Assembly (NCBI RefSeq): GCF_003234935.1
Contig: NZ_QKSB01000016.1
Location: 1 to 55,009, forward strand
Reading direction: 5' to 3'
From: Putridiphycobacter roseus
Lineage (GTDB): Bacteria; Bacteroidota; Bacteroidia; Flavobacteriales_D; Crocinitomicaceae
Length of the DNA: 55,009 nucleotides
The translations under genes were made by a program, and so were the position numbers. Below are positions 34,347 through 44,031 of the stretch, piece after piece (the stretch's first letter is position 1; every line of letters starts with the position of its first letter). The notes under the pieces were generated by a model. That model searched no databases and was not told the DNA's origin. It saw only the letters and a list, made by a program, of their open reading frames with translations.

Positions 34347-35650
34347 TCCGTCAATTGATATTTTTGATGGTACTTTTTGGAAAGTGCCATCTGATGATTT
34401 TCTAAGGCAATAAATCGCCCATTAATCATTCCTAAGGAAACGTTGTTGGTACGCATGTCCAACGCGTTTCCTTTTGACACAAACAAGGTCGCTACTTTTC
34501 CGTCAGCTATGGAACCTACCAAATGATCGACTCCTAAAATTTTTGCAGCATTGTAAGAAATACATGCAACAGCTTGTTCTTCTGTCAATCCATAAGCCAT
34601 TGCTGTACCCGCCAAAAAAGGTAAATTTCGCGCATTCATCACTTCCATACTTCCTGCATTTTGAATACAAAACAACAAGCCAGCATCTTGTAACAATTTT
34701 GCTGTTTGATAATTATCATAAGGTTGATCGCCTTCAAAATAGGGTAAATGATGCGGTTTGGAAAGCATGATTGTAAAATCATTTTCCTTTAACCTATCCG
34801 CCAAAAAACTGGCGTCGTGACCACCAACAATTACCGGATACTTAATTTTAAAAACTTTTGCAAAATCAATCACATCATTAATTTCAGGTGCAAAATCTGC
34901 ATGAAAATAAATTCGTCCATTACCCATTAAAACATTGCGCATTGCTGCGTGCTTTATTGAAATTTGCTCCTGGTCTTTTTCACTCAAATAAGCCTGACTT
35001 TCCTTAAAGAAAGCAGTTAAACTTTCAATAACTGTTGCATATTTATCATTTTCCTTCAACAAGCCTGGTGCAGCCCACCAACCTGTTTGGTAAAACCTTG
35101 ATGGCCAATTCACGTGAATACCATCATCTTTTAAAATCACTGCGTCTTCCCAATGCCAGCCGTCTAGACCAAATACAGATGATGTACCCGAGATTAAACC
35201 ACCACGTGGGGTTGCTTGACAAATTAATACGCCATTTGTTCGAATGGTATAAATGATTTTCGAATCTAAATTAAAAGCAATTAAGGAACGAACATGTGGA
35301 GAGATATAGCCAACCTCACGGTAGTCGTTTGTAGCCCTAACTGCATCAATCTCCGTCAGACCAATGGTATTATTAGCAGCTATAAAACCAGGATACAATT
35401 CTTGGCCCTGAATATTAATAATGGTATCCCAACTGCTCGACTCCATTTTATAAGTCAGTGCATTCGCTACCAAAATAATCTTACCTTCTTCTATGCCCAC
35501 CACACCTCTTGGTATAATTTTCCCAAGACCGGTATGCACTCGACCATTTTGAATTAAAATTCGATTGTATTGTTGCGCAATAGGTGCTGGCACCTGCGCC
35601 ATTAAAACCTGTCCAACTAATCCGATAAATATAAATATGATTGCTTTCAT
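34343..35650 (-). CDS. Secreted amidohydrolase-superfamily protein lacking the HxH metal motif
   Basis: I start at the ATG at 35650 (MKAIIFIFIGL, signal peptide ending VLMAQ); the longer frame to 35683 overlaps the upstream gene. The protein has the amidohydrolase layout: an N-terminal strand domain (RILIQNGRVHTGLGKIIPRG), a barrel, and the C-terminal signature ACISYNAAKILGVDHLVGSIADGKVATLFV. However, the HxH after strand one is replaced by FIAANNTIGL. It resembles the N-terminal half of the upstream 1017-residue protein, and the two are 11 bases apart in one operon. It is probably non-catalytic or metal-independent; the role is unknown. Confidence 0.82.
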   Translation of the reverse strand: MKAIIFIFIGLVGQVLMAQVPAPIAQQYNRILIQNGRVHTGLGKIIPRGVVGIEEGKIILVANALTYKMESSSWDTIINIQGQELYPGFIAANNTIGLTEIDAVRATNDYREVGYISPHVRSLIAFNLDSKIIYTIRTNGVLICQATPRGGLISGTSSVFGLDGWHWEDAVILKDDGIHVNWPSRFYQTGWWAAPGLLKENDKYATVIESLTAFFKESQAYLSEKDQEQISIKHAAMRNVLMGNGRIYFHADFAPEINDVIDFAKVFKIKYPVIVGGHDASFLADRLKENDFTIMLSKPHHLPYFEGDQPYDNYQTAKLLQDAGLLFCIQNAGSMEVMNARNLPFLAGTAMAYGLTEEQAVACISYNAAKILGVDHLVGSIADGKVATLFVSKGNALDMRTNNVSLGMINGRFIALENHQMALSKKYHQKYQLTD

Positions 35651-35661
35651 TCTTAATCTTT

Positions 35662-38600
35662 TTACTCGCCTTCTGTATCGCAATGATAATGACGTTCTAC
35701 TTTAATCACCGGTTTTTGGGTTGACTTACCAGCTAGCTTTTCCACCAACATTTTCTCCACCAAACGCTTTCTTTCTAATTGATCTCTCTTTTGTAATTCA
35801 ATGGTTTTTTGCGCGTCATACAACAACAAACCATCCACAAAGGTTTTCTCTACCTTAGCTTGTACACTCAATGGATTAGTCGACCAAAGTACAATATCGG
35901 CATCTTTTCCAACCTTAACACTTCCCATGCGATCATCCACCCGCAATAGTTTTGCTGGACTTAAGGTGATCATTTTCCACGCATCCTCTTCTGAAACACC
36001 TCCGTACTTTACAATTTTTGCCGCTTCGTGGTTCAACCTTCTACCCATTTCAGCATCATCTGAATTAATAGCGGTAACAATACCCATTTTATTTAAAATT
36101 GCCGCATTATAAGGAATGGCTTCGTTGACCTCAAATTTATAGGCCCACCAATCAGAAAAAGTAGAAGCTCCTGCTCCATGTTCTTTCATGATGTCAGCCA
36201 ATTTGTATCCTTCTAAAATATGGGTAAAAGTATTGATGGTAAATTGCATAGAATCGGCAACGCGCATCAACATTAAAATTTCACTTTGAATGTAAGAATG
36301 ACAAGTAATAAAACGCTCGGACTTTAAGATTTCCAATACCACTTCCATTTCTAAATCTTTTCGCGGTGCAACGTGACCTTCTTTTTCTTTTGGCTTAAGA
36401 TTTAAATGATGCTTCCAAGCTTTTTCATACTCCCTAGCCCTTGTAAAGGCATCATAATAAACCTGCTCTACTCCCATTCTGGTTTGCGGAAAACGCACGC
36501 GATTATGATCGCCCCAATTGGACTGTTTTACATTTTCTCCCAAGGCAAACTTGATAAAGCCTGGTGCATTTTCGACTAACATTTGAGCAGGCAAAAAGCC
36601 CCACTTCAATTTAATTAATGCCGACTGCCCCCCAATTGGATTGGCTGAACCATGCAGTAATTGCGAGCAAGTAACCCCACCGGCCAATTGTCGGTAAATA
36701 TTAATATCATTTGACCGCACAACATCTCTAATGGAAACCTCAGCCGAATTGGCTTGACCTCCTTCGTTGACCCCTTTTGAAATGGCAATATGAGAATGTT
36801 CATCAATAATTCCACTGGTTAAATGCATCCCTGCTCCATCAATGATTATTGTATTATTTGAAAAAGTATTGATTTTACGGTTTATGCCTTCAATTTTCCC
36901 ATTTTTGATAAAGACGTTTCCATTTTTGATAATGCCTTGCTTTTCATTGGTCCAAATGGTCACATTTTTAATAAAATAAGATTGGCTCTCCGGCAATGAA
37001 TCAAAACCAAATGCCATAAAAGGATAGGTCATGTTTTTCAATGCTGAAGTATCTATTTTCAACTCAAATGTTTTTTTCTTGTCCTCCGCTTTATTTTGTT
37101 TTATGGCGTTCCATTTCACCCATTCTCCGTTTGCCAACAATGCATTTCCATCTATCACACCTAATTTTTCATGCACGCTTCCATTCAACTGAATCAAACC
37201 TGATTGGTTTTGGTTGTACACCTTAAAAACAGCACTAAATTGTTGACCACTTTGATTGATTACCATTTTTGACTCCATGGTATCTTTTGAAGTCACCTGA
37301 GTTGCACTGTCTAATTTTGATTTAAAACTTGTAATGGTTCCGCTAGATTTTGCGCCAGCAAATTTTAATTTACCTTCATATATTGCTCCACCAATATTAA
37401 AGGTATAATCACCATCCATTTTTAATTCATTAAATGGCTTCACTTGGTGCTTTACTCCCCTAATCCAATTTTCTATAATTTCTCCATCTTCAAAAATATT
37501 TCCTTTGGCAATGATAAAATTAGCAAGTTTACCTTTTGCCAATGTACCCACTTCCTTTTCTATTCCTAATATGGTAGCCGGGTGCACAGTCAATGCTTTT
37601 AATGCTTCACTTTGCGGTAAACCATGTTTGACTGCTGCTCTTACTTGAGAAAGAAATTCCTTTTTCACCTTTGTTTTATATAAAGAAAAAGCAAATTTTA
37701 CTTTGTTTTTGTGTAGCACATAGGGATTATAAGGCGCCAATTCCCAATGTTTTAAATCGGATAAATGAATGTAACGCGCTATAAAAGGGTCGGTAATGTC
37801 ATAGGCCTTTGGAAAGTTTAAAGGAATAATTAGGGTATCTACCTCAGCACTAATTTCTTCAATTCTTTGGTATTCATCCCCCCCTCCAAAAATAGTAAAT
37901 GGAAGATCAAATTCCACAGCAATCTTTCTAACCCGCAACAACTCTAGCTTATCTCCAACTTCAAATATTTGAGGCAATGACTGGTTACCCTGCATGGCCA
38001 AAAACGAAAGATTGGTCAATACTACCCTTTGGGAGGAGAAATACCATTCAAAATCGTATAAAAACTGTCGCATTAAAGCAATTACTCCCATTTGGGAAGA
38101 AGGGTAGGTTTGCTTAGAAACTCCTTTACTAAATGAATAATGTTGTGCCCCTTTATTTGAAATCACCTCTTGTTTTTGTCCCAAATCGCCCAAAGAATAA
38201 ACGACAGATGTCCCTCTAATAATACCGTCAGTCTGATGTGCAGAGACAACACCAAAACCATTATTGATCAATTCTTTTTTAGACTTGGTTAAATTTTTAT
38301 CGAACAAATCGAAAGCATTGACTTGCGGATGAATGGCTTCGTTCCAATAATAAGGTCCTTCATTTAGACTATTCAATTGTGGCGATCTTCCTTTTTTTAA
38401 GCTAACTGCTTTTTTAATTCCTAAGTCGGAATAAGGCTCAATAAAAGAGGGATAGACAGTAGCACCCGGTCTTTCTATTTCGACTGCATTTTTTGGCAAA
38501 GAAAATACTTTACCCACTTTTACTATACGTCCATTCTGAAATAAAATGGTACCGTTTTCAATGACCTCATCAGCCGACAGTACAACTTTCACCTTGGTGA

Positions 38601-38715
38601 TTGCATACAAAGTATTATCGAAGGATTGCACCCCATTTTCCGGTTCAATTTGTTGTGCGTACACAGCCAGAGAACTCATTGTGATAAATTGTAAAAATAA
38701 AATATACTTGAACAT
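35662..38715 (-). CDS. Large secreted amidohydrolase with two amidohydrolase-like halves
   Basis: 1017 residues with a signal peptide (MSSLAVYAQ). The N-terminal half (about 30-440) is an amidohydrolase-like domain without HxH but with AKGKLANFIIAKGNIF. A beta-rich linker (about 440-590) follows. The C-terminal half is a complete domain: GIIDEHSHIAISKG (metal HxH), FITCHSYIQSE, INTFTHILEGYK, the Asp in AINSDDAEM, and WKMITLSPAKLLRVDDRMGSVKVGKDADIV. The C-terminal half resembles imidazolonepropionase/prolidase-type amidohydrolases. Periplasmic; the substrate, perhaps a cyclic amide or peptide, is unknown. Confidence 0.87.
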   Translation of the reverse strand: MFKYILFLQFITMSSLAVYAQQIEPENGVQSFDNTLYAITKVKVVLSADEVIENGTILFQNGRIVKVGKVFSLPKNAVEIERPGATVYPSFIEPYSDLGIKKAVSLKKGRSPQLNSLNEGPYYWNEAIHPQVNAFDLFDKNLTKSKKELINNGFGVVSAHQTDGIIRGTSVVYSLGDLGQKQEVISNKGAQHYSFSKGVSKQTYPSSQMGVIALMRQFLYDFEWYFSSQRVVLTNLSFLAMQGNQSLPQIFEVGDKLELLRVRKIAVEFDLPFTIFGGGDEYQRIEEISAEVDTLIIPLNFPKAYDITDPFIARYIHLSDLKHWELAPYNPYVLHKNKVKFAFSLYKTKVKKEFLSQVRAAVKHGLPQSEALKALTVHPATILGIEKEVGTLAKGKLANFIIAKGNIFEDGEIIENWIRGVKHQVKPFNELKMDGDYTFNIGGAIYEGKLKFAGAKSSGTITSFKSKLDSATQVTSKDTMESKMVINQSGQQFSAVFKVYNQNQSGLIQLNGSVHEKLGVIDGNALLANGEWVKWNAIKQNKAEDKKKTFELKIDTSALKNMTYPFMAFGFDSLPESQSYFIKNVTIWTNEKQGIIKNGNVFIKNGKIEGINRKINTFSNNTIIIDGAGMHLTSGIIDEHSHIAISKGVNEGGQANSAEVSIRDVVRSNDINIYRQLAGGVTCSQLLHGSANPIGGQSALIKLKWGFLPAQMLVENAPGFIKFALGENVKQSNWGDHNRVRFPQTRMGVEQVYYDAFTRAREYEKAWKHHLNLKPKEKEGHVAPRKDLEMEVVLEILKSERFITCHSYIQSEILMLMRVADSMQFTINTFTHILEGYKLADIMKEHGAGASTFSDWWAYKFEVNEAIPYNAAILNKMGIVTAINSDDAEMGRRLNHEAAKIVKYGGVSEEDAWKMITLSPAKLLRVDDRMGSVKVGKDADIVLWSTNPLSVQAKVEKTFVDGLLLYDAQKTIELQKRDQLERKRLVEKMLVEKLAGKSTQKPVIKVERHYHCDTEGE

Positions 38716-38738
38716 GTAAATTACTTATTGGTAATCGC

Positions 38739-38746
38739 TAATTTTG
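38739..38746 (+). promoter_or_regulatory. Candidate -7 box TAATTTTG for the gene at 38764
   Basis: A perfect TAnnTTTG match, 17 bases before the ATG, in the 48-base divergent gap upstream of the amidohydrolase operon. Confidence 0.5.
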
Positions 38747-38763
38747 TGTAAAAATAATAAAAT

Positions 38764-39198
38764 ATGTATAACGGATTACTTCACGCACATTCAGGCCTAA
38801 GATGGATTGCTTTATTTTTCATTTTAGCGGCCATTATCATTAGTTTTACTTCAAAAGGAAAACCTTATTCTGCAATGGAAAAGAAATTGGCCTTATTTAC
38901 CTTAATTTCTTTTCATATTCAATTAGTTATTGGGCTTTACCTTTACTTTACTAGTCCTAAAGTAAACTTTTTTGAAGGATTTATGAAAGATAGTGTTGCT
39001 AGATTCTTTAATGTAGAACACATCTTTGGTATGTTAATCGCCATTGTTTTAATCACTATGGGCTATTCTAAATCTAAAAAGAAAACTGAAGCCAGTGCGA
39101 AAAGAAAAACCATTAAAACATTTTACATTATTGGATTATTGATTTTAATCGCGACTATTCCTTGGCCTTTTAGAGGTTTAGGTGGAAGTTGGTTTTAA
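38764..39198 (+). CDS. Four-helix membrane protein, cytochrome b-like
   Basis: 144 residues with four membrane helices. Histidines sit in or next to helices (LLHAHSGLRW at the start, ISFHIQL in helix two, NVEHIFGM in helix three), a spacing seen in small haem b-binding membrane proteins often annotated as cytochrome B in Bacteroidota. Haem binding is inferred, not shown. The hflX start is ten bases downstream, so both are probably on one transcript. Confidence 0.7.
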   Translation: MYNGLLHAHSGLRWIALFFILAAIIISFTSKGKPYSAMEKKLALFTLISFHIQLVIGLYLYFTSPKVNFFEGFMKDSVARFFNVEHIFGMLIAIVLITMGYSKSKKKTEASAKRKTIKTFYIIGLLILIATIPWPFRGLGGSWF

Positions 39199-39208
39199 AT
39201 AAAACTGC

Positions 39209-40402
39209 ATGGAGAAAGGACATATTTCTATTGACAAACAACCAGAAACGGCTATTTTGGTAGGCGTCATTACCTCTAATCAAACAGAGGAAATGACCAA
39301 AGAGTACATTGATGAACTCGAATTTTTAGCCGAAACTTCTGGTGCTGTCACCAAACATAAATTTTTACAAAGGGTCGACAAACCTCATCCTAAAACATAT
39401 ATCCGAAAGGGTAAAATGGAGGAGATTCGCAAATATGTGCAAAACAATGAAATTGATGTCGCCATTTTTGATGATGAATTGTCTCCTTCTCAATTAAGGA
39501 ATATTGAAGCGGCCTTAGAGATTAAAATATTGGATAGAAATAATTTAATCTTAGATATTTTTGCAAGCAGGGCAAGAACCGCCCACTCCAAAACCCAAGT
39601 AGAATTGGCGCAATACCAATATTTATTACCACGTTTGACTAACATGTGGACGCACTTGGATAGAATGAAGGGTGGAATTGGGATGCGTGGACCAGGTGAG
39701 TCTCAAATTGAAACCGATAGAAGGATTGTTACCCAGAAAATCACTTTACTTAAAAAGAAATTGATTGAGATTGACAAGCAGCAATCTGTTCAAAGAGGTA
39801 ACCGTGGACAATTGGTGCGCGTGGCCTTGGTGGGGTATACCAATGTGGGTAAATCTACCATCATGAATTTGATTTCAAAGTCGGAAGTGTTTGCCGAAAA
39901 TAAATTATTTGCTACACTCGACACCACTGTAAGAAAAGTGGTGATTGAAAACTTGCCTTTTTTAATGTCCGATACAGTGGGCTTTATCCGTAAGTTACCA
40001 CATCAATTGGTAGAATCTTTTAAGTCGACTTTAGACGAAGTAAGAGAAGCAGATATTTTAGTGCATGTTTTAGACATTTCCCACCCAAATTTCGAAGATC
40101 ATTATAAAGTGGTAAACGAAACATTGGCGGAGATTGACAAGACTGAAAAAACCACAATTGTGGTCTTTAACAAATTAGATGCTTACAATCCTAGTCAAGC
40201 TGAATTGAGTTATCACCCAGAAGGTAAAAAATATGCTTTGGCAGCTTTAAAAGATACCTGGATGGCAAAATTAAGCCAACACCAATGCCTTTTCATTTCA
40301 GCCCAAGAAAAAGAAAATATTGACGAATTTAAAAAGGTGTTATACGACGAAGTGAAAGCTATTTTTGAAGTACGATATCCTTATCATAATTTTTTATATT
40401 AG
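39209..40402 (+). CDS. hflX: GTPase HflX
   Basis: 397 residues. The HflX N-terminal domain (about 15-185) includes RTAHSKTQVELAQYQYLLPR, the GGIGMRGPGESQIETDRR motif and a coiled coil. The G domain follows with P-loop GYTNVGKST, switch region LDTTVR, SDTVGFIRKLPHQLV and NKLD. It is a ribosome-associated GTPase that splits stalled 70S ribosomes under stress. It is the second gene after the cytochrome b-like protein. Confidence 0.96.
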   Translation: MEKGHISIDKQPETAILVGVITSNQTEEMTKEYIDELEFLAETSGAVTKHKFLQRVDKPHPKTYIRKGKMEEIRKYVQNNEIDVAIFDDELSPSQLRNIEAALEIKILDRNNLILDIFASRARTAHSKTQVELAQYQYLLPRLTNMWTHLDRMKGGIGMRGPGESQIETDRRIVTQKITLLKKKLIEIDKQQSVQRGNRGQLVRVALVGYTNVGKSTIMNLISKSEVFAENKLFATLDTTVRKVVIENLPFLMSDTVGFIRKLPHQLVESFKSTLDEVREADILVHVLDISHPNFEDHYKVVNETLAEIDKTEKTTIVVFNKLDAYNPSQAELSYHPEGKKYALAALKDTWMAKLSQHQCLFISAQEKENIDEFKKVLYDEVKAIFEVRYPYHNFLY

Positions 40403-40655
40403 GGTTTTTGCTTTGCAAAAACAGTATTGAGTAGTTAGTAATTAGTCGTTAGACTTTTTGCCTTATGTTGAATGTGCTAGAAAAAGTCAAATTCTAAAAA
40501 CCAATTACACTAACTCCTTTTTGCAAATTGCCAATTGCTAACCCCAAACTTTAACTTCTAAACTCCTTTCTGCTTAACTTCTTTTTTTTAGAAAGACACT
40601 AGAATCTAGACAAAACTAGCATGTATTAAGACATAAGTGGCAAGACAAAAGCCGA
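40403..40655. other. Intergenic, no gene seen
   Basis: Non-coding DNA after hflX. It is rich in short scattered direct repeats such as TAGTTAGTAATTAGTCGTTAG and TTTTTGC words, with no reading frame of coding quality. It leads into dispersed repeat copy 2. Confidence 0.55.
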
Positions 40656-40743
40656 GTGTCAGTTCGTCCCGATAGCTATCGGGAGTTCCTACAGTTTCGT
40701 TGGGATGCGTTGCGCTGAGCGATAGCCGAAGCGTATCGAGAAC
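40656..40743. repeat. Dispersed intergenic repeat, copy 2, containing the array palindrome
   Basis: It runs from GTGTCAGTTCG to TATCGAGAAC. It contains TCCCGATAGCTATCGGGA at 40667-40684, identical to the palindrome of the tRNA-Leu array, followed by GCGTTGCGCTGAGCGATAGCCGAAGCG. It lies between hflX and the lipoprotein gene at 40781. Confidence 0.85.
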
Positions 40744-40780
40744 ATGGTAGAAAAAAGATGTTAGCATCTAACCAATTCCA

Positions 40781-41230
40781 TCACCGCTGAATTTCAATTT
40801 TAACTTCCTTATCCTCGTATTCCAAGGTTGTTTTGCTTACAAAAACCATTCGGTCTTTTTTATGGACATCAACTGTATATTTCCCAGTTAAGTAGTAGGC
40901 AAAGTAATCTAGGGTATCCAATAAATTGCCATCTACCTCATCTTTTTGCTGCACATAGCTTAAGTAAAACGATTCTCCTTTGTCTTGGAACTGCCATTCG
41001 AATACCGCATCTTCCTCCCCATCTATCCATTTGGCACTGGGTACAGAATCATAAATACCTACATCTGTGGTAATGAGCCACTGCCCTTTTGGTGCCAATG
41101 CTTTATCATCTACTGTTATTGCGGTAACATTCCAAGTCTGCCCTTTCATGAGCTTACTTGAAAAGCGCTTTTCTTTGTTGCAGGCTGTTATTGTCAGTAA
41201 GCATATTATTGTAAAAATTGTTAGTCTCAT
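40781..41230 (-). CDS. Small lipoprotein, lipocalin-like
   Basis: 149 residues. Lipobox TITAC with the modified Cys at about 17. The mature chain looks like an eight-stranded beta sandwich or lipocalin: KGQTWNVTAITVDDKAL, then a WQFQDKGESFYLSYVQ block, and an alternating C-terminus (MVFVSKTTLEYEDKEVKIEI). No binding residues can be named. Its ATG lies two bases beyond the stop of the T9SS gene upstream, so it is the third gene of that operon. Confidence 0.72.
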   Translation of the reverse strand: MRLTIFTIICLLTITACNKEKRFSSKLMKGQTWNVTAITVDDKALAPKGQWLITTDVGIYDSVPSAKWIDGEEDAVFEWQFQDKGESFYLSYVQQKDEVDGNLLDTLDYFAYYLTGKYTVDVHKKDRMVFVSKTTLEYEDKEVKIEIQR

Positions 41231-41232
41231 TT

Positions 41233-44001
41233 TTATTGTACTATTAAACGTTTGGTTACTTTATTCCCATAGGTACTACCTGTAACAAAGTAGGTGCCGG
41301 ACTCAATATTTGACACATCTATGGTATACATTCCTGCGCCTGTTGATTGGCTTTGTATTTGCACTAACTTTCCCGTTACATCATGCATGGTAATTTCTAT
41401 TGAGCTGTCAATGTCAGAGTCTCTATTTAATTGTAAGCTAACAATGTTTGCATTTGTTGGGTTAGGAAAAAGTGTGAAGTCGAAGTCATATAATCGTGAT
41501 TTATCATCTGGTTCGGTATTTGGTTTTGCTGGATCTTGTACTCGGTAATACTTTGGAACATTAGCTTTGTAACCATCAGAATTAGGACTGTTGCCAGTAC
41601 AAAAATTTTGAACATAAGTTTCAGTTGCAGGTGGCATTGGGATTTCATCTATAACAGGCGCGATAAATAAAGTGATTTCTGGTGAAACTGATGAACCTGG
41701 CAGCGCTACAACTTCTTCTCCTGCCTGAATATAAACCTTATAACCATTAGCAACAGTTAAATCTCCTTGAATAATTACAGTGTCTTTGGCTTTACAATAA
41801 TAAGAATTTCCATCTTTTACACATCCAATAATATTAGCCGGCCCTCCATTAAAGTGTTTATTATTTAGAACAAGGTTATCAGGAAAATGTGATAAATTGT
41901 ATACGGTAGAATTAATATTTGGCACTAAATAATTATTCTGATATAAAGTTAAATTATTATCCATATCAATCTTATATGTATGAACATAAGTATATTCATG
42001 CGGTTCACCACTATCTGTGCTATCATTGTAGGTTATATTAACAAGTAATTTCAAATAAACATTTTTAATGTTTGGTTTGGTGTATTCATTGTAATCAATT
42101 TCATTAATTCTTACTTGACAAATTGAATCTTGAAAATTTGGACTAGAAGCTTGCGCTTGACCAAATGTTTGATTATAACTTTCAGAATGAATAGAAGAAA
42201 ATTCTGAAACAAAATTAAGCATCCCATCTATTGGAACAAATGAAGAGTTCATCTTAAAGTTTTCATTATAATTTAGAATAGGGTGATTATTACTAGTCAT
42301 ATTAACCCCACTAATACTTAAATTTTCACATTCTGGAAAACTCAACCCATAAAGTGTGTAGCAATCATGTCCATGGGATTGTTCTGTTTCTATTTCTGCT
42401 ACAATAGCACTTTCAATACTGTAATCAAGAATGTTTAAAGTAGAATTAAATGAATAATTTAAAGGCTCCGCTAATCTAAATTGATATTGATTTTTAAAAG
42501 ACCGAGAATAATTTACATTTACTATACTGCCTGAATATAAATAATCATGAAACGTACATTCTGGTTCTGTTCTATTCCAAGACATATCTATTTTAGGACT
42601 TTCTAACAAAGTAAAAATACCTAAAGGGTTATTATAAATTGGATATGATTGAACATCATTTGGCTCATTTAAAATATTTGAGCCTTGATTAACAAAAGAA
42701 CCTGGCGTACTGAATGTTGGCCCGAGTATTAATTGTTCTTGATATAACTGACCTTCAAAATACATTTCTGTACGAGATACTGTGGGCATAACAGGTTTTT
42801 CAGGAATGGTTTTCTTTTTATAATTTTCACTAACGTAAGTGTTAAATTCTTGACCTAAAATTTTTTCTACTTCTTTGTAAAAAGCCTTTTTATTCTTTTG
42901 TGATGCAGCTGTGGTATCAAAAGCCAAATCTGGAGCCATTACTGCTAAAGTTGCCATTTCTGGTGAACCTGTTGCTACTGTCAGCCCTAATTTTACTACT
43001 ATTTTAAATACCTTTAATATAGCCAAATTCCTTTCAACTTCGGCATTATGCATGTTAGCATCAGTACGTAAGGAATCATATATGTGATATCTGGCAACAT
43101 AATCCTCTACCATTGACCCCATGTTTTTGTATATTACGTATCCATTTTCAGCTTGTGAATTTGTAAAATCCACACCGCTTAAAAAGCCATTGTTATCTAT
43201 AATATTATCGTTTGCATCTATCAAGGGTTCGTCAATTGTTACTGCTCTACCATATAGTTTTAAATCTGTTGTAGTAAAAAACTCAAAATCTAAAGAAATA
43301 TCTGTTAGATTATTGCATACACAAGGGTCATAAGCTACCTGAAAATCACCACTCATCCAAAAGTGAGCTTGCCCATTGGTGGGTGCAACTGTTGTTAATT
43401 TTACTACAGCTGTATTTTGATCTAAGCTTCTGTCTATACCTTCACCTAAACGAAAAATTCCTGATAAATTTGAAAATAAAGAATTTTGGAGATAATACAA
43501 ATTAATTTTCACACCATTGATTGCTGAACCTGGATAAGTATTATCTCCATAACGAACAAATACCCTCACTACACCTTTATAACGATTGTAAAAAACAAGA
43601 TAGGGTACATTTTGTAATATTGTTACAGAATGCACTGTACCATCAGGATACCTACCTAAATTCGATAATAATAATTCCCACCCATTTTCATGATTCATTT
43701 CTTGACCACCAGATACCGGTGTTTTTAATAGATATCCATAATACGCTGCTAAAGTATTAGGTTGAATATTTTCCATAGTAGTATAGGGTGCACCAGGGTT
43801 AAACTGCATATTCATTAACGAATAATTTGATGGTGTCCACCAATTAAACGTATTTAAATAACGTGAATCGAGGCTGTATGGCGTCCCACCTGTTGCATCA
43901 TCAGGCAATGCATTATTTATTGGATTAATTGGGTTAGTTGATACATTATTGTCGCATTGCGCATATCCTCTATTCACTATGCTAAATATAATAGTGATCA
44001 A
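41233..44001 (-). CDS. Large T9SS type A cargo protein, apparent frameshift in its signal peptide
   Basis: About 922 residues from a TTG at 44001. An ATG at 44027 reads MRKKYFKFI then TGA; one extra T near 44002 would join it to LITIIFSIVNRGYAQ, giving a perfect signal peptide, so I suspect a one-base deletion. The N-terminal 290 residues are related to the gene at 44978. The middle is novel. A short coat-hanger-like segment (GYKVYIQAGEEVVALPGS) precedes the T9SS type A domain (LFPNPTNANIVSLQL, then GTYFVTGSTYGNKVTKRLIVQ). It follows a lipoprotein gene by a few bases and is followed by a lipocalin-like lipoprotein. Predicted surface protein, role unknown. Confidence 0.8.
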   Translation of the reverse strand: MITIIFSIVNRGYAQCDNNVSTNPINPINNALPDDATGGTPYSLDSRYLNTFNWWTPSNYSLMNMQFNPGAPYTTMENIQPNTLAAYYGYLLKTPVSGGQEMNHENGWELLLSNLGRYPDGTVHSVTILQNVPYLVFYNRYKGVVRVFVRYGDNTYPGSAINGVKINLYYLQNSLFSNLSGIFRLGEGIDRSLDQNTAVVKLTTVAPTNGQAHFWMSGDFQVAYDPCVCNNLTDISLDFEFFTTTDLKLYGRAVTIDEPLIDANDNIIDNNGFLSGVDFTNSQAENGYVIYKNMGSMVEDYVARYHIYDSLRTDANMHNAEVERNLAILKVFKIVVKLGLTVATGSPEMATLAVMAPDLAFDTTAASQKNKKAFYKEVEKILGQEFNTYVSENYKKKTIPEKPVMPTVSRTEMYFEGQLYQEQLILGPTFSTPGSFVNQGSNILNEPNDVQSYPIYNNPLGIFTLLESPKIDMSWNRTEPECTFHDYLYSGSIVNVNYSRSFKNQYQFRLAEPLNYSFNSTLNILDYSIESAIVAEIETEQSHGHDCYTLYGLSFPECENLSISGVNMTSNNHPILNYNENFKMNSSFVPIDGMLNFVSEFSSIHSESYNQTFGQAQASSPNFQDSICQVRINEIDYNEYTKPNIKNVYLKLLVNITYNDSTDSGEPHEYTYVHTYKIDMDNNLTLYQNNYLVPNINSTVYNLSHFPDNLVLNNKHFNGGPANIIGCVKDGNSYYCKAKDTVIIQGDLTVANGYKVYIQAGEEVVALPGSSVSPEITLFIAPVIDEIPMPPATETYVQNFCTGNSPNSDGYKANVPKYYRVQDPAKPNTEPDDKSRLYDFDFTLFPNPTNANIVSLQLNRDSDIDSSIEITMHDVTGKLVQIQSQSTGAGMYTIDVSNIESGTYFVTGSTYGNKVTKRLIVQ

Positions 44002-44031
44002 ATAAATTTAAAATATTTTTTTCTCATAATT

